The notes under the pieces were generated by a model. The model saw only the letters and a program-made list of their open reading frames with translations. It did no database searches and was not told the DNA's origin. Shown here piece after piece: positions 18,502 to 28,612 of a DNA stretch of 64,000 nucleotides. The stretch is from assembly GCA_964472095.1 (NCBI GenBank), contig CAYYIV010000002.1, forward strand, positions 1 through 64,000, in the 5' to 3' direction. How positions within the stretch are numbered: the stretch's first letter is position 1; each line of letters opens with the position of its first letter. The DNA comes from Pelagibius sp964472095. GTDB taxonomy: Bacteria; Pseudomonadota; Alphaproteobacteria; Kiloniellales; Kiloniellaceae. The position numbers and the translations under genes were made by a program.

Positions 18502-19128
18502 ATGTCTGTAGCCCACAGGCGCATGGCGCCGCTTAGGCGCAATCTCAGTTTCCTGCGGCGCTGGCTGCAGAACCCGAGGGCGGTCGGCGCCATGGTGCCG
18601 AGCGGGCGCAGCCTCGCCGGCGCCATGGCGGCGGAAATCGACCTCGGTGCCCAAGGGGCCGTGGTCGAGTTGGGCGGCGGCACCGGCAACGTCACCGCAG
18701 CCCTGCTGGCGGCCGGCGTGACCGCACAGGACATCGTCGTGATCGAGCGCGATCCCGGCTTCGCCAAGCTGATCGCGGCGCGCTTTCCTGAGGTACGGGT
18801 ACTGCTGGGCGATGCCGCCGATCTGCGCCGCCTGCTGCGCCAGGCCGGCATCGGCCCGGTCAAGGCCGTGGTGTCCGGCCTGCCCCTGCTGTCGATCCCA
18901 GACCGCATCTGCCTGCGCATTATCGCCGAGGCCATCGAGGCGCTCACCGACGAAGGCGTCCTCGTGCAGTTTACCTACGGCCCTGCCTCGCCGGTGTCTC
19001 GCCGCATCCTCTCGCGCCTCGGCCTGGAGGCACAGCGCGCGTCCTGGGTGGTCGACAACTTCCCGCCCGCCAGCGTGTGGCGCTACCGCACCAGCGCCGC
19101 CAGGCTGGAGCGCAGGCGCAGCGCCTAG
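18502..19128 (+). CDS. SAM-dependent methyltransferase, PmtA-like (phospholipid N-methyltransferase)
   Basis: 208 residues from ATG 18502. The SAM-binding loop VVELGGGTGNVTAALL is followed by VVIERDPGFAKLI and a GLPLLSIPD motif IV. The N-terminal FLRRWLQNPRAVGAMVPSGR segment is typical of PmtA-type enzymes that methylate phosphatidylethanolamine towards phosphatidylcholine. The related rRNA dimethylase KsgA shares parts of this pattern, but the size and N-terminus fit PmtA. Starts at 18457 or 18523 are possible. It converges on phaZ. Confidence 0.78.
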   Translation: MSVAHRRMAPLRRNLSFLRRWLQNPRAVGAMVPSGRSLAGAMAAEIDLGAQGAVVELGGGTGNVTAALLAAGVTAQDIVVIERDPGFAKLIAARFPEVRVLLGDAADLRRLLRQAGIGPVKAVVSGLPLLSIPDRICLRIIAEAIEALTDEGVLVQFTYGPASPVSRRILSRLGLEAQRASWVVDNFPPASVWRYRTSAARLERRRSA

Positions 19129-19157
19129 CGCTCCATCCGACCTGATCTTCCCGTCAG

Positions 19158-20447
<1,290 letters not shown>

Positions 20448-20781
20448 AGTTACATGATCCCCAGAGTTGGCGCACCCTGTAAGGCACTCCCTTGTGCTAT
20501 CTTGCTTTTATACGGGGAGGGCCGGGCCGGCCCACCCCGTTGCGCCGTCGTGACAGCGCATGCTGCGACGCAACAAAATCTTAACATCGAGGACCCGCCC
20601 GGCGAAGCGAAAAGTCGCGGCGCCCGGCGCCACGACTGGTTGCGCCGGCAGCCCCTTGACCCAGGTCAATGCCTTGCTGTGCCACGACAATTATCGTTTC
20701 CGTCAGCTTCCGCAACCGATCCGGGCCGCAAAGCGTTCCTTGCCCAGAGGTAGACGGTACCGCGGCGATGCCTAAGACGGG
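20448..20781. other. Divergent promoter region, phaZ and hemerythrin
   Basis: 334 bases with no credible gene. It contains the symmetrical FNR/FixK-type box at 20656-20669. The rest shows no recognisable element. Confidence 0.5.
20656..20669. promoter_or_regulatory. FNR/FixK-type box TTGACCCAGGTCAA
   Basis: Perfect dyad TTGAC-N4-GTCAA, matching the FNR/FixK/DNR consensus. It lies 112 bases upstream of the hemerythrin start and also upstream of the divergent phaZ. Oxygen- or NO-responsive control of a hemerythrin is biologically plausible. Confidence 0.6.
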
Positions 20782-21357
20782 ATGAAGAACATGACCAGCA
20801 TCATCGATTCCCTGCGCAGCGACCATTCCCGCATGACCAAGCTGCTCGACGCCCTGGAGCGGCAGGTCGGCGCCTTCGAGGACGGCGGACGGCTCGACTT
20901 CGAGATCGCCGACGGCGTACTGCACTACTGCCGCAGCTATCCGGACCGTCACCACCATCCCTGCGAAGATCTCGTCTTCGACAGCCTGAAGCGCCGCAAT
21001 GCCGGCGAAGCCGCGAAGATCGGCGACCTGCGCCGCGAGCATGCCAAGCTGGCCGAACTGACCGCCGCCTTCGGCGCAAGCCTCGATGCCATGGAGCAGG
21101 ACGTCCCGATGGAGCGGGACGCCTTCGTGTCGGCGGCGCACGACTTCCTCACCGGCCACCGCCATCACATCCTGATGGAGGAGAAGCATTTCTTTCCGGC
21201 AGCCGAGCGCAGCCTGACGCCGGATGACTGGCGCGCGGTCGCCAAGCAACTACATCCGGCCAGCGATCCGCTGTTCGATCACCGCGAGGATGAGCGCTTC
21301 GACGCCCTCTTCGCGGATATCGTCGATTGGGACAGGCACCTTCCAGCCGGCGCCTGA
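20782..21357 (+). CDS. Hemerythrin-domain protein
   Basis: 191 residues. The HHE pattern is visible: His15 in RSDHSRM, RHHHPCEDLVF with His57-59 and Glu62, His87, GHRHHILMEEKHFFPA with His126-129, Glu133 and His136. This suits a diiron four-helix bundle that binds O2, NO or stores iron. The extra C-terminal part (LFDHREDERFDALF) is common in bacterial YtfE-like or stress hemerythrins. It lies downstream of an FNR/FixK-type box, consistent with a microaerobic or nitrosative-stress role. Confidence 0.87.
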   Translation: MKNMTSIIDSLRSDHSRMTKLLDALERQVGAFEDGGRLDFEIADGVLHYCRSYPDRHHHPCEDLVFDSLKRRNAGEAAKIGDLRREHAKLAELTAAFGASLDAMEQDVPMERDAFVSAAHDFLTGHRHHILMEEKHFFPAAERSLTPDDWRAVAKQLHPASDPLFDHREDERFDALFADIVDWDRHLPAGA

Positions 21358-21465
21358 GCCCGGAGGCGATGCCCTGCACGATGATCGCGAAGGGGGCTGG
21401 CTGAAGGCGCCGCGCGCCCCTATGATCGCGCCGATGCGGCAGGCAACGACGCAGAGGCGGGTAAG

Positions 21466-22281
21466 ATGACCGAAGGCGATACTGCGCAGAACATGGCCGT
21501 GTTCTGCGATTTCGAGAACGTGGCCCTGGGCGTCAAGGATGCCAAGTATGCCGCCTTCGATATCGGGCGGGTGCTCGAGCGCCTGCTGCTGAAAGGCGAC
21601 ATCGTCGTCAAGAAGGCCTACTGCGACTGGGCGCGCTACAAGGAATTCAAGGCGCCGATGCACGAGGCGGCCTTCGAACTCATCGAAATTCCCCACCTGC
21701 GCATGTCAGGCAAGAACTCCGCCGACATCCGCCTCGTCGTCGATGCCCTCGACCTCTGCTATACCAAGCCGCACATCGACAGCTTCGTGATCATCAGCGG
21801 CGATTCCGACTTCTCTCCCCTGGTCAGCAAGCTGCGCGAGAACAACAAGACGGTGATCGGCGTCGGCGTGAAGAACTCGACCTCGGAGCTGCTGACCGCG
21901 AACTGCCACGAATTCATCTACTACGACGACCTGATCCGCGAAACCGATACCCAGCGCAAGGCCAAGCGCCGGCGCAGCGCTGCCAAGTCGACACCGAAAT
22001 CGAAACCCGGCAGCGCGGAAGCCCTGAAGCAGGAAGCCTTCGACCTGGTGACCGAGGTGATCGACGACCTCTTCAAGGAGCGCGGCGAGCAGGAGAAGGT
22101 CTGGGGCTCCATGGTCAAGCAGACGCTGAAGCGGCGCAAGCCCGGTTTCAACGAGAGCTACCACGGCTTTCGCAGCTTCGGACAGCTGCTGGAGGAGGCC
22201 AAGGCGCACAAACTGCTGGAACTGGAACTCGACGAAAAGTCCGGCGGCTACATCGTCAAGCGCCTGCTGAACGAGGACTGA
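21466..22281 (+). CDS. NYN-domain ribonuclease with C-terminal LOTUS/OST-HTH domain (LabA/DUF88 type)
   Basis: 271 residues. Residues about 10-160 form a NYN PIN-like nuclease domain with its acidic residues visible: AVFCDFENVALG, NSADIRLVVDAL and VIISGDSDFSPLV. A basic linker (KAKRRRSAAKSTPKSK) leads to an OST-HTH/LOTUS domain at about 190-268 (EVWGSMV-like and YHGFRSFGQLLEEA). The combination suggests RNA binding and cleavage. It sits alone, downstream of the hemerythrin gene by 108 bases. Confidence 0.87.
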   Translation: MTEGDTAQNMAVFCDFENVALGVKDAKYAAFDIGRVLERLLLKGDIVVKKAYCDWARYKEFKAPMHEAAFELIEIPHLRMSGKNSADIRLVVDALDLCYTKPHIDSFVIISGDSDFSPLVSKLRENNKTVIGVGVKNSTSELLTANCHEFIYYDDLIRETDTQRKAKRRRSAAKSTPKSKPGSAEALKQEAFDLVTEVIDDLFKERGEQEKVWGSMVKQTLKRRKPGFNESYHGFRSFGQLLEEAKAHKLLELELDEKSGGYIVKRLLNED

Positions 22282-22289
22282 CCCGGAGA

Positions 22290-22952
22290 CTAGCCGGCGA
22301 GCGCGACCTCACCCAGCACCGCCGAGAAATGGCAGGCGGCGGCCGCCAGCACGAAGCCGTGCCAGATGGCGTTATGATAGGGCAACCGCCGCCAGAGGTG
22401 GAACACCACGCCGAGGCTGTAGAGCAGGCCGCCGACACCGATCAGGAGGATGCCTGCAGTCGACAAGGCGCCGAACAGCGGATCGAGCACGACCACGATG
22501 CTCCAGCCGAGCAGCAGGTAGGCAACCACCGACAGGCCGTGAAAACGCCGCCCGGGCCAGAACAGCTTCAACGCCACCCCGCCGAGCGCCACGGTCCACA
22601 CGAAGGCCAGCAGACCGAACCCCCAGGGGCCGCCGACGGCGATCAGCATGAAGGGGGTGTAGGTGCCGGCGATCATCACGAAGATGGCGGCGTGGTCGAG
22701 ACGGCGGAACACCGCATTCCAGCGGCTGCTGCGGGTCAGGCTGTAGAGCGCCGAGCAGCCGAGCATCGCCAGCAGCCCCGCCGCGTAGAGCCCGACCGCC
22801 AGCCACAGCAGGGCATCCCGGCTCGGCAGCAGGGCGACGGCGAGGGCAGCGCAGGCCGCCAGGCCGAAGGACAGCCCCAGCCCGTGCACCACAGCATCGG
22901 CGATCAGTTCCGCACGGTTGAACCGAGGGTGGCTGGCGTAGCTTTCGCCCAT
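22290..22952 (-). CDS. Hemolysin III/TrhA-family (PAQR) membrane protein
   Basis: 220 residues with seven hydrophobic helices. RLDHAAIFVMIAGTYTPF carries the conserved Asp-His, and LPYHNAIWHGFVLAAAACHF carries the His residues of the PAQR/CREST active site. In bacteria TrhA is implicated in membrane-fluidity homeostasis; the hemolysin name is historical. It follows the S2P protease gene on the same strand after about 85 bases. Confidence 0.87.
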   Translation of the reverse strand: MGESYASHPRFNRAELIADAVVHGLGLSFGLAACAALAVALLPSRDALLWLAVGLYAAGLLAMLGCSALYSLTRSSRWNAVFRRLDHAAIFVMIAGTYTPFMLIAVGGPWGFGLLAFVWTVALGGVALKLFWPGRRFHGLSVVAYLLLGWSIVVVLDPLFGALSTAGILLIGVGGLLYSLGVVFHLWRRLPYHNAIWHGFVLAAAACHFSAVLGEVALAG

Positions 22953-23037
22953 CGAGTCACGTCCGGCTCGTCTTTCCCGGCCGACAGGCTAGCGCGGCCG
23001 CGACCGCGACCGCAACCGACCGTCCGGGACGGCCGGC

Positions 23038-24171
23038 TCAGCCGGGGCCTTCGAGATCCATCTTCAGGCTGATCAGCTCCAGCATGTCTTTCAGCACGAC
23101 AATGCCGACCAGGCGGTCGCCGACGGCGACGACGAGGCGGCCGGAGCCGGTGCGGTTCATCAGTGCCATCGCCTCGATGGCGTCCATGCCGGGATCGACG
23201 GTGTTTTCTTCCGTGCAGGGCACCATGAGATCGCGCACGGCAAGGTAAGGCCACTTCTCGCGCGGCTGCGTCTTCAGCTGGCGCGTGGCGATGCAGCCGA
23301 CCAGGCGCTGGCCGGAGACCACCGGAAAGAGGTCGTAGTGATGCTCGTAGACGTAGTCCTGGACGAAGCGATCGAGCGGCAGCTCCGGCGACACGGCAAC
23401 AGTCTCGTGCGTCATGAAGCGGCGCACCGGCTCGCCTTCGAAGACGCGGCGACTCAGCATCTGCTGGTAGGAGGACTCCGCCGCACCGCGCACGAACATC
23501 CCGATGAGGAACCACCACATGCCGCCGATGAAGTTGCCGGTGACGACGTTCACCAGGCCGAGCGCCATCAGCAGCAAGCCGAAGATCTTGCCGGCGTTGG
23601 AGGCGACGCGGGTCGCCTGCCTGAGATCGCCGCGCCAGTACCACAGCGCGGCACGCAGCACCCGGCCGCCGTCCATCGGAAACGCCGGGATCATGTTGAA
23701 GGCGCCAAGCAGCAGGTTGATGAAGGCGAGATAGTTCAGCACGCCGTTGACCGCAACCGGCAGTCCCTGGGATTCGCCGAGGCCGGCCAGCAGGTAGAAT
23801 GCAAGGGCGAGGGCGAAACTGGCGATCGGGCCGGCAATCGCCATCCAGAACTCGACCTTGGCGCTCTTCGGTTCCTCCGCCATCTCGGCAACCCCGCCAA
23901 AGATGAAGAGAGTGATGCCTTTGATCTGCAGGCCGTAGCGGCGCGCTACCACGGAGTGGGAGAGCTCATGGAAAACCAGCGAGAACACCAAGCCGAGCAT
24001 TCCGGCAAAGCCCATCCACCAGTAGGTGGCGGGCGCCAGGCCCTCGTACCACAGCGGGAACACACCCATTGCCAGCGACCAGGTGACAAGCACGGCAAGA
24101 AACAGCCAACTGATGTCGACCCGGATCCTGAAGCCGAGCAGCTCGAAAAGCGTGATACTGCGTCCGTTCAT
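23038..24171 (-). CDS. Site-2-protease-type intramembrane metalloprotease with CBS domains
   Basis: 377 residues. Zinc site: HELSH at 68-72 and the second motif PAFPMDGGR at about 162-170, with Asp167. Six or so membrane helices are followed by two CBS motifs (about 245-370), which bind adenine nucleotides. This is the SpoIVFB-like CBS branch of S2P enzymes that cut transmembrane anchors, for example of anti-sigma factors. ATG 24171 follows GGGAGGG; the frame stays open upstream to 24291 but without conserved sequence. Confidence 0.9.
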   Translation of the reverse strand: MNGRSITLFELLGFRIRVDISWLFLAVLVTWSLAMGVFPLWYEGLAPATYWWMGFAGMLGLVFSLVFHELSHSVVARRYGLQIKGITLFIFGGVAEMAEEPKSAKVEFWMAIAGPIASFALALAFYLLAGLGESQGLPVAVNGVLNYLAFINLLLGAFNMIPAFPMDGGRVLRAALWYWRGDLRQATRVASNAGKIFGLLLMALGLVNVVTGNFIGGMWWFLIGMFVRGAAESSYQQMLSRRVFEGEPVRRFMTHETVAVSPELPLDRFVQDYVYEHHYDLFPVVSGQRLVGCIATRQLKTQPREKWPYLAVRDLMVPCTEENTVDPGMDAIEAMALMNRTGSGRLVVAVGDRLVGIVVLKDMLELISLKMDLEGPG

Positions 24172-24386
24172 GCCGTTTCCCTCCCGCCGTTCGGCCAGAC
24201 CGCCTTCAGTGCAGCCAAGCGGCTTCACGGATATGGTCACGGAAAGGTGATTTCCAACCGGTCCCGGACGCCACGCCGGCGCAGTCGACAATCTGTCGCA
24301 GGCCGGGCGCAGAGCCCTTCGCGCGGGCGCCCCGGTCGGCTAGGATGCCTGCAAGGGAAACCGATGGCCAGCGAGGGGGCTTGCGC

Positions 24387-26081
24387 ATGCGAAAGCTACT
24401 GATATCGGCGCTGCTGGCGCTGGCCGGCAGCCTCTCGGCGCTGTTCACGGGCCTTGCCCCGGCGACGGCAGAGGAACTGCGCATCGGCATATCGCAGTAT
24501 CCCACGACCCTGCACCCCAGCACGGAGGCCTCGGTCGCCAAGTCCTACGTCCACTCCATGACCCAGCGGCCGATGACGGTCTACGATCACCAGTGGGAGC
24601 TGATCTGCATGCTCTGCACCGAGCTGCCGTCGATCGAAGCCGGCACCGCCTTCCCGGAGGACCTGCCGCCGGAAGTCGAGGGCGCCGGCGACGGCCGCGG
24701 CATCGCGCTGCACTACACCATCCAGCCTGGAGCCACCTGGGGCGACGGCACGCCGGTCTCCACCAGAGACGTCATGTTCACCTGGAAATCCGGGCGCCAC
24801 CCGAGCGCCGGCACCGGCAACCTGGAACTCAACAAGCGCATCCATGCCATCGACGTGATCGACGACAAGACTTTCGTCATCCACTACGACCGCATCTCCT
24901 TCGAGTACGCCGGGATAAACGACTTCCGGCTGCTGCCGGCGCACATCGAGGAGCCGATCTTCGATGCCGCGCCGGAGGACTACCGCAACCGCACCGCCTA
25001 CGACACCGACCCGACCAACCGCGGCCTCTACTTCGGCCCCTACCGCATCGCCGAGGCGGTGCCGGGCTCCCGTCTGGTGCTCGAGCGCAACGACACCTGG
25101 TGGGGCAAGCGGCCGGTCTTCGACCGCATCACCATCCTCACGATCGAGCAGACCACCGCCCTGGAAGCCAACCTCTTGTCCGGCAACATCGACATGATCG
25201 CCGGCGAGCTCGGCCTCACCCTCGACCAGGCGCTGGCCTTCGAGAAGCGCCACGGTGAGCGTTACCAAGTGGTCTACGAGCCGAGCCTGCTCTACGAGCA
25301 CATCGATCTCATGCTCGACAACCCCATCCTGGAGGACAAGCGGGTACGCCAGGCCCTGGTCTACGCCATCGACCGTGAGACGATCAGCCAGCGCCTCTTC
25401 GAGGGTCGACAGCCGGTCGCCCATTCCAGCGTCTCGCCGCTCGACTGGGTCTACAACGAGGATGTGCAGATCTATCCCTACGACCCGGCCAAGGCAGCCG
25501 AACTGCTCGATGCCGCCGGCTGGAACGCGCTGCGCGGCGGCATCCGCCATAACGCCGAGGGCAACCCGCTGCAGCTGGAGTTCATGACCACCGCCGGCAG
25601 CCGCATTCGCGAGCTGGTGCAGCAGGTGCTGCAAAGCCAGTGGAAGCAGGTCGGCATCGACGTCCGCGTGCGCAACGAGCCGCCGCGCGTGTTCTTCGGC
25701 CAGACTGTGCACGAGCGCCGCTTCACCGGGCTGGCCATGTTCGGCTGGGGCAAGGGGCCGGAGCACATCCCGCGCACCACCCTGCACTCGGAGGAAATTC
25801 CGACGGCGGCCAACGGCTGGTCAGGCCAGAACTACACCGGCTACAAGAACGACGAGATGGACGCGTTGATCGAGAAGATCAACCTGGAGATCGACCGCCC
25901 GATGCGCAAGGCGATGTGGGACAGGCTGCAGGAGATCTACGCCGAGGAGGTGCCGGTGATCGGGCTGTTCTGGCGCGCCAACCCCTATATCCTGCCGACG
26001 TGGCTGAAAGGCCTGCGCCCGACCGGACAGATGGCCCCCTCCTCCCTGTGGGTCGAGGACTGGACCGTCGAGGGCCGTTAG
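24387..26081 (+). CDS. Peptide/opine-type ABC transporter substrate-binding protein (SBP family 5)
   Basis: 564 residues with a Sec signal peptide (MRKLLISALLALAGSLSALF, cleavage near ATAEE). The mature protein shows family 5 features: LHYTIQPGATWGDGTPVSTR, a VRQALVYAIDRETI helix and YDPAKAAELLDAAGW. The ligand could be a peptide, opine or nickel chelate and is not predictable. It is first in a three-gene operon with two permeases (16 bases, then an ATGA overlap). No ATPase gene follows. Confidence 0.9.
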   Translation: MRKLLISALLALAGSLSALFTGLAPATAEELRIGISQYPTTLHPSTEASVAKSYVHSMTQRPMTVYDHQWELICMLCTELPSIEAGTAFPEDLPPEVEGAGDGRGIALHYTIQPGATWGDGTPVSTRDVMFTWKSGRHPSAGTGNLELNKRIHAIDVIDDKTFVIHYDRISFEYAGINDFRLLPAHIEEPIFDAAPEDYRNRTAYDTDPTNRGLYFGPYRIAEAVPGSRLVLERNDTWWGKRPVFDRITILTIEQTTALEANLLSGNIDMIAGELGLTLDQALAFEKRHGERYQVVYEPSLLYEHIDLMLDNPILEDKRVRQALVYAIDRETISQRLFEGRQPVAHSSVSPLDWVYNEDVQIYPYDPAKAAELLDAAGWNALRGGIRHNAEGNPLQLEFMTTAGSRIRELVQQVLQSQWKQVGIDVRVRNEPPRVFFGQTVHERRFTGLAMFGWGKGPEHIPRTTLHSEEIPTAANGWSGQNYTGYKNDEMDALIEKINLEIDRPMRKAMWDRLQEIYAEEVPVIGLFWRANPYILPTWLKGLRPTGQMAPSSLWVEDWTVEGR

Positions 26082-26097
26082 CGGGATCGACGGCGGC

Positions 26098-27045
26098 ATG
26101 CTCACCTATCTCGCGCGGCGGCTTACGGAATCCTTCCTTGTCCTCGCCGTCATGTCGCTCGTGATCTTCTCCCTCATCGGTCTGATGCCGGGTGATCCCA
26201 TCGACATCATGATCTTCTCCAATCCTGAGATGACCAGCGCCGAGGCCAACCGCCTGCGTGCCCTCTACGGCCTCGACCGCCCGATCCTGGAGCGCTATCT
26301 CGCCTGGCTCGGCAACGCCCTTTCCGGCGACTTCGGCTATTCGCGGCTCTACAACCAGCCGACCCTCGACATCCTGCTGCCGCGCCTCGGCAATACCGTG
26401 ATCCTCATGGGAATCAGCTTCCTGCTCGCCCTGGCGATTGCCCTGCCGGCGGGGATCTACGCGGCGACGCGACCGCAGAGCGCGGTCGATCACGCCATCA
26501 ACCTGCTGGCCTTCGCCGGTATCTCGGTGCCGCCCTTCTGGCTCGCCATCCTGCTGATCATCCTCTTTGCCGTCACCCTCGGCTGGCTGCCGGCCGGCGG
26601 CATGGGAGACGGGCGCGACTTCTGGGCCGACCTGCGCTACCTCGTGCTGCCGGTGCTGGCGCTGACCATCGCCACAGTGGGCGGCATCATCCGTTTCGTG
26701 CGCGCCGCGGCCATCGAGACGCTGCGCCAGGACTACGTGCGCACGGCACTCGCCAAGGGCCTCACCGGCCGCGAGGTGGTGCTCGGCCATGTGCTGCGCA
26801 ACGCCATGATCCCGGTTGTCACCATCCTCGCCCTGCAGATGGGCAACCTGTTTTCCGGGGCGCTCATCACCGAGCAGGTCTTCGCCTACCTCGGCATGGG
26901 CAAGACGATCTACGACGCGGTGACCGGCAACGACTACAACGTCGCCCTCGTCGGCCTGCTGCTGGCGACCCTCACGACGCTGCTGGCCAACCTGCTGGCC
27001 GATATGGCCTACAGTTGGCTCGATCCGCGGATCAGCTACCAATGA
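26098..27045 (+). CDS. ABC transporter permease, DppB/OppB type
   Basis: 315 residues, six membrane helices. It has the N-terminal LARRLTESFLVLAVMSLVIF signature of DppB proteins and the EAA-loop segment YVRTALAKGLTGREVVLGHV that contacts the ATPase. It pairs with the DppC-type permease that follows with an ATGA overlap. The intact EAA loop means an ATPase is still expected. Confidence 0.9.
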   Translation: MLTYLARRLTESFLVLAVMSLVIFSLIGLMPGDPIDIMIFSNPEMTSAEANRLRALYGLDRPILERYLAWLGNALSGDFGYSRLYNQPTLDILLPRLGNTVILMGISFLLALAIALPAGIYAATRPQSAVDHAINLLAFAGISVPPFWLAILLIILFAVTLGWLPAGGMGDGRDFWADLRYLVLPVLALTIATVGGIIRFVRAAAIETLRQDYVRTALAKGLTGREVVLGHVLRNAMIPVVTILALQMGNLFSGALITEQVFAYLGMGKTIYDAVTGNDYNVALVGLLLATLTTLLANLLADMAYSWLDPRISYQ

Positions 27046-28004
27046 GCATGGGGAGCCGCCAGAGCCTGCTCGCCGCGGAGGCAGCCTTCGCCCGCGGGTC
27101 GTCGCTAACGGTGCGGCAGATCTTTCTGCGCCGCTTCCTGCGCCATCGCCTCGCCGTTGGCAGCCTGGTCTTCCTGATCCTGCTCACCCTCGCCTCAGCC
27201 GCCGCGCCGCTGATCGAGTCGCTGCTCGGCGTCGACGGCAACCTGGTCGACCTCTTCAACGCCAAGCAGCCGCCCTCGACCGCGCACCCCCTCGGCACCG
27301 ACGAGCTGGGGCGCGACCAGTTGGTGCGCCTGCTCTACGGCGGCCAGGTCTCGCTGCTGGTGGGACTGGCAGCGGCGCTCTGCGCAGCGCTCATCGGCAC
27401 ACTGCTCGGCCTCGCGGCGGGCTTTTACGGCGGCCGGCTCGACGCCCTCCTGATGCGCTTCACCGACGGCGTCATCGCGCTGCCGATCCTGCCGCTGCTG
27501 ATCATTCTGGCCGCGGTCGACCTCAACAAGATCGGGCTGCCGCAGTCCGTGGTCTCCTCGGAGAGCGCCAGCATCTATCGCATCGTCTTCCTCATCGCCC
27601 TGGTCGGCTGGACCACGGTGGCGCGGCTGGTGCGCGGTGCCACGCTCTCGATGAAGACGCGCGAGTTCGTGCGCGCGGCAGAGGCGCTCGGCGCTTCGGC
27701 GCCGCGCATCATGCTGGTGCACATCCTGCCCAACGTGGTCTCGCCGATCATCGTGGCCACCACGCTGTCGATCGGCGGCATCATCCTGCTGGAATCGGTC
27801 TTGAGCTTCCTCGGCCTCGGGATCCAGCCACCCCTGCCCTCCTGGGGAAACATGCTGACCTCGGCGCAGGAACTGATCTGGGACTCGCCTGCCCTGGCGA
27901 TCTATCCCGGCCTGTTGATCTTCGCGACCGTGATCGCCTTCAACTTCCTCGGCGACGGCCTGCAGGACGCGCTCGACCCGCGCGCCCTGCAGGGCGAGGA
28001 CTGA
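27042..28004 (+). CDS. ABC transporter permease, DppC/OppC type
   Basis: 320 residues. It has the DppC-type N-terminal extension followed by HPLGTDELGRDQLVRLLYGG, typical of this half, the EAA loop FVRAAEALGASAPRIMLVH and the terminal LNFLGDGLQDALDPR-like motif. ATG 27042 overlaps the previous stop. The operon ends here, facing the lipoprotein gene one base away, so the ATP-binding subunits must come from elsewhere. Confidence 0.9.
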   Translation: MSMGSRQSLLAAEAAFARGSSLTVRQIFLRRFLRHRLAVGSLVFLILLTLASAAAPLIESLLGVDGNLVDLFNAKQPPSTAHPLGTDELGRDQLVRLLYGGQVSLLVGLAAALCAALIGTLLGLAAGFYGGRLDALLMRFTDGVIALPILPLLIILAAVDLNKIGLPQSVVSSESASIYRIVFLIALVGWTTVARLVRGATLSMKTREFVRAAEALGASAPRIMLVHILPNVVSPIIVATTLSIGGIILLESVLSFLGLGIQPPLPSWGNMLTSAQELIWDSPALAIYPGLLIFATVIAFNFLGDGLQDALDPRALQGED

Positions 28005-28005
28005 G

Positions 28006-28497
28006 TTAGCTGGCGGGCTGCGGCGCGGCCTCGCCGTCCGGCGCGGATTCGGACTCGGGCTCGGGCTCGGGTTCCGGTTCGGCCGGCAGGGCGACGGTCA
28101 CGGTCGCCCGGTCGGTGCCGTAGAACACCATGGCGACCTCGCCCTCGAAGTCCGCTGGGGCGCGGTAGCCGATGGCACGCACCGGCACGGTGCCGCCGCA
28201 GAGCACGGCAACGCTCTGGCCAGTCCCAGCATCGTAGATCTCGCCGCTGGCCGGGCCCTGCGCGCCCTCGGCATTGAACATCTCCGCGGCCGCGGTCTCG
28301 AAGGCCGGCGGCTGCATGCCGCAGTGCCGGGAGCGCACGCCGTAGACGACGACTTGCTGGCCCGGTTCGACGGTGAAACTGCCGCCGAGGGGAATGCGCG
28401 GCGGATCGGAAGCGTAGAAGCCGCGTGGACCGCCGCCACAGGCGGCGAGGCCCAAAGCCAAGCCGAGCGCAACGGCGCTCCATCGATGCCCCCTCAT
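28006..28497 (-). CDS. Lipoprotein of unknown function
   Basis: 163 residues. The N-terminus VALGLALGLAACGGG has a lipobox (LAAC) with Cys20 as the lipidation site. The mature domain is beta-rich and contains two more cysteines (SRHCGM, VLCGG). The C-terminal 25 residues are a low-complexity EPEPEPESES tract. No family recognised; probably envelope-located. It converges on the ABC permease operon. Confidence 0.7.
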   Translation of the reverse strand: MRGHRWSAVALGLALGLAACGGGPRGFYASDPPRIPLGGSFTVEPGQQVVVYGVRSRHCGMQPPAFETAAAEMFNAEGAQGPASGEIYDAGTGQSVAVLCGGTVPVRAIGYRAPADFEGEVAMVFYGTDRATVTVALPAEPEPEPEPESESAPDGEAAPQPAS

Positions 28498-28612
28498 CTT
28501 ACCCCCTTCAGCGACGACTTCTTCACGACTTCCCGCGATGTTGCAAAGCGGACAAATCTCTGCCGGGCGAAAGTACTAAGCCCGCCCGGGTCGCGCAAGC
28601 GACCGGATCCGC

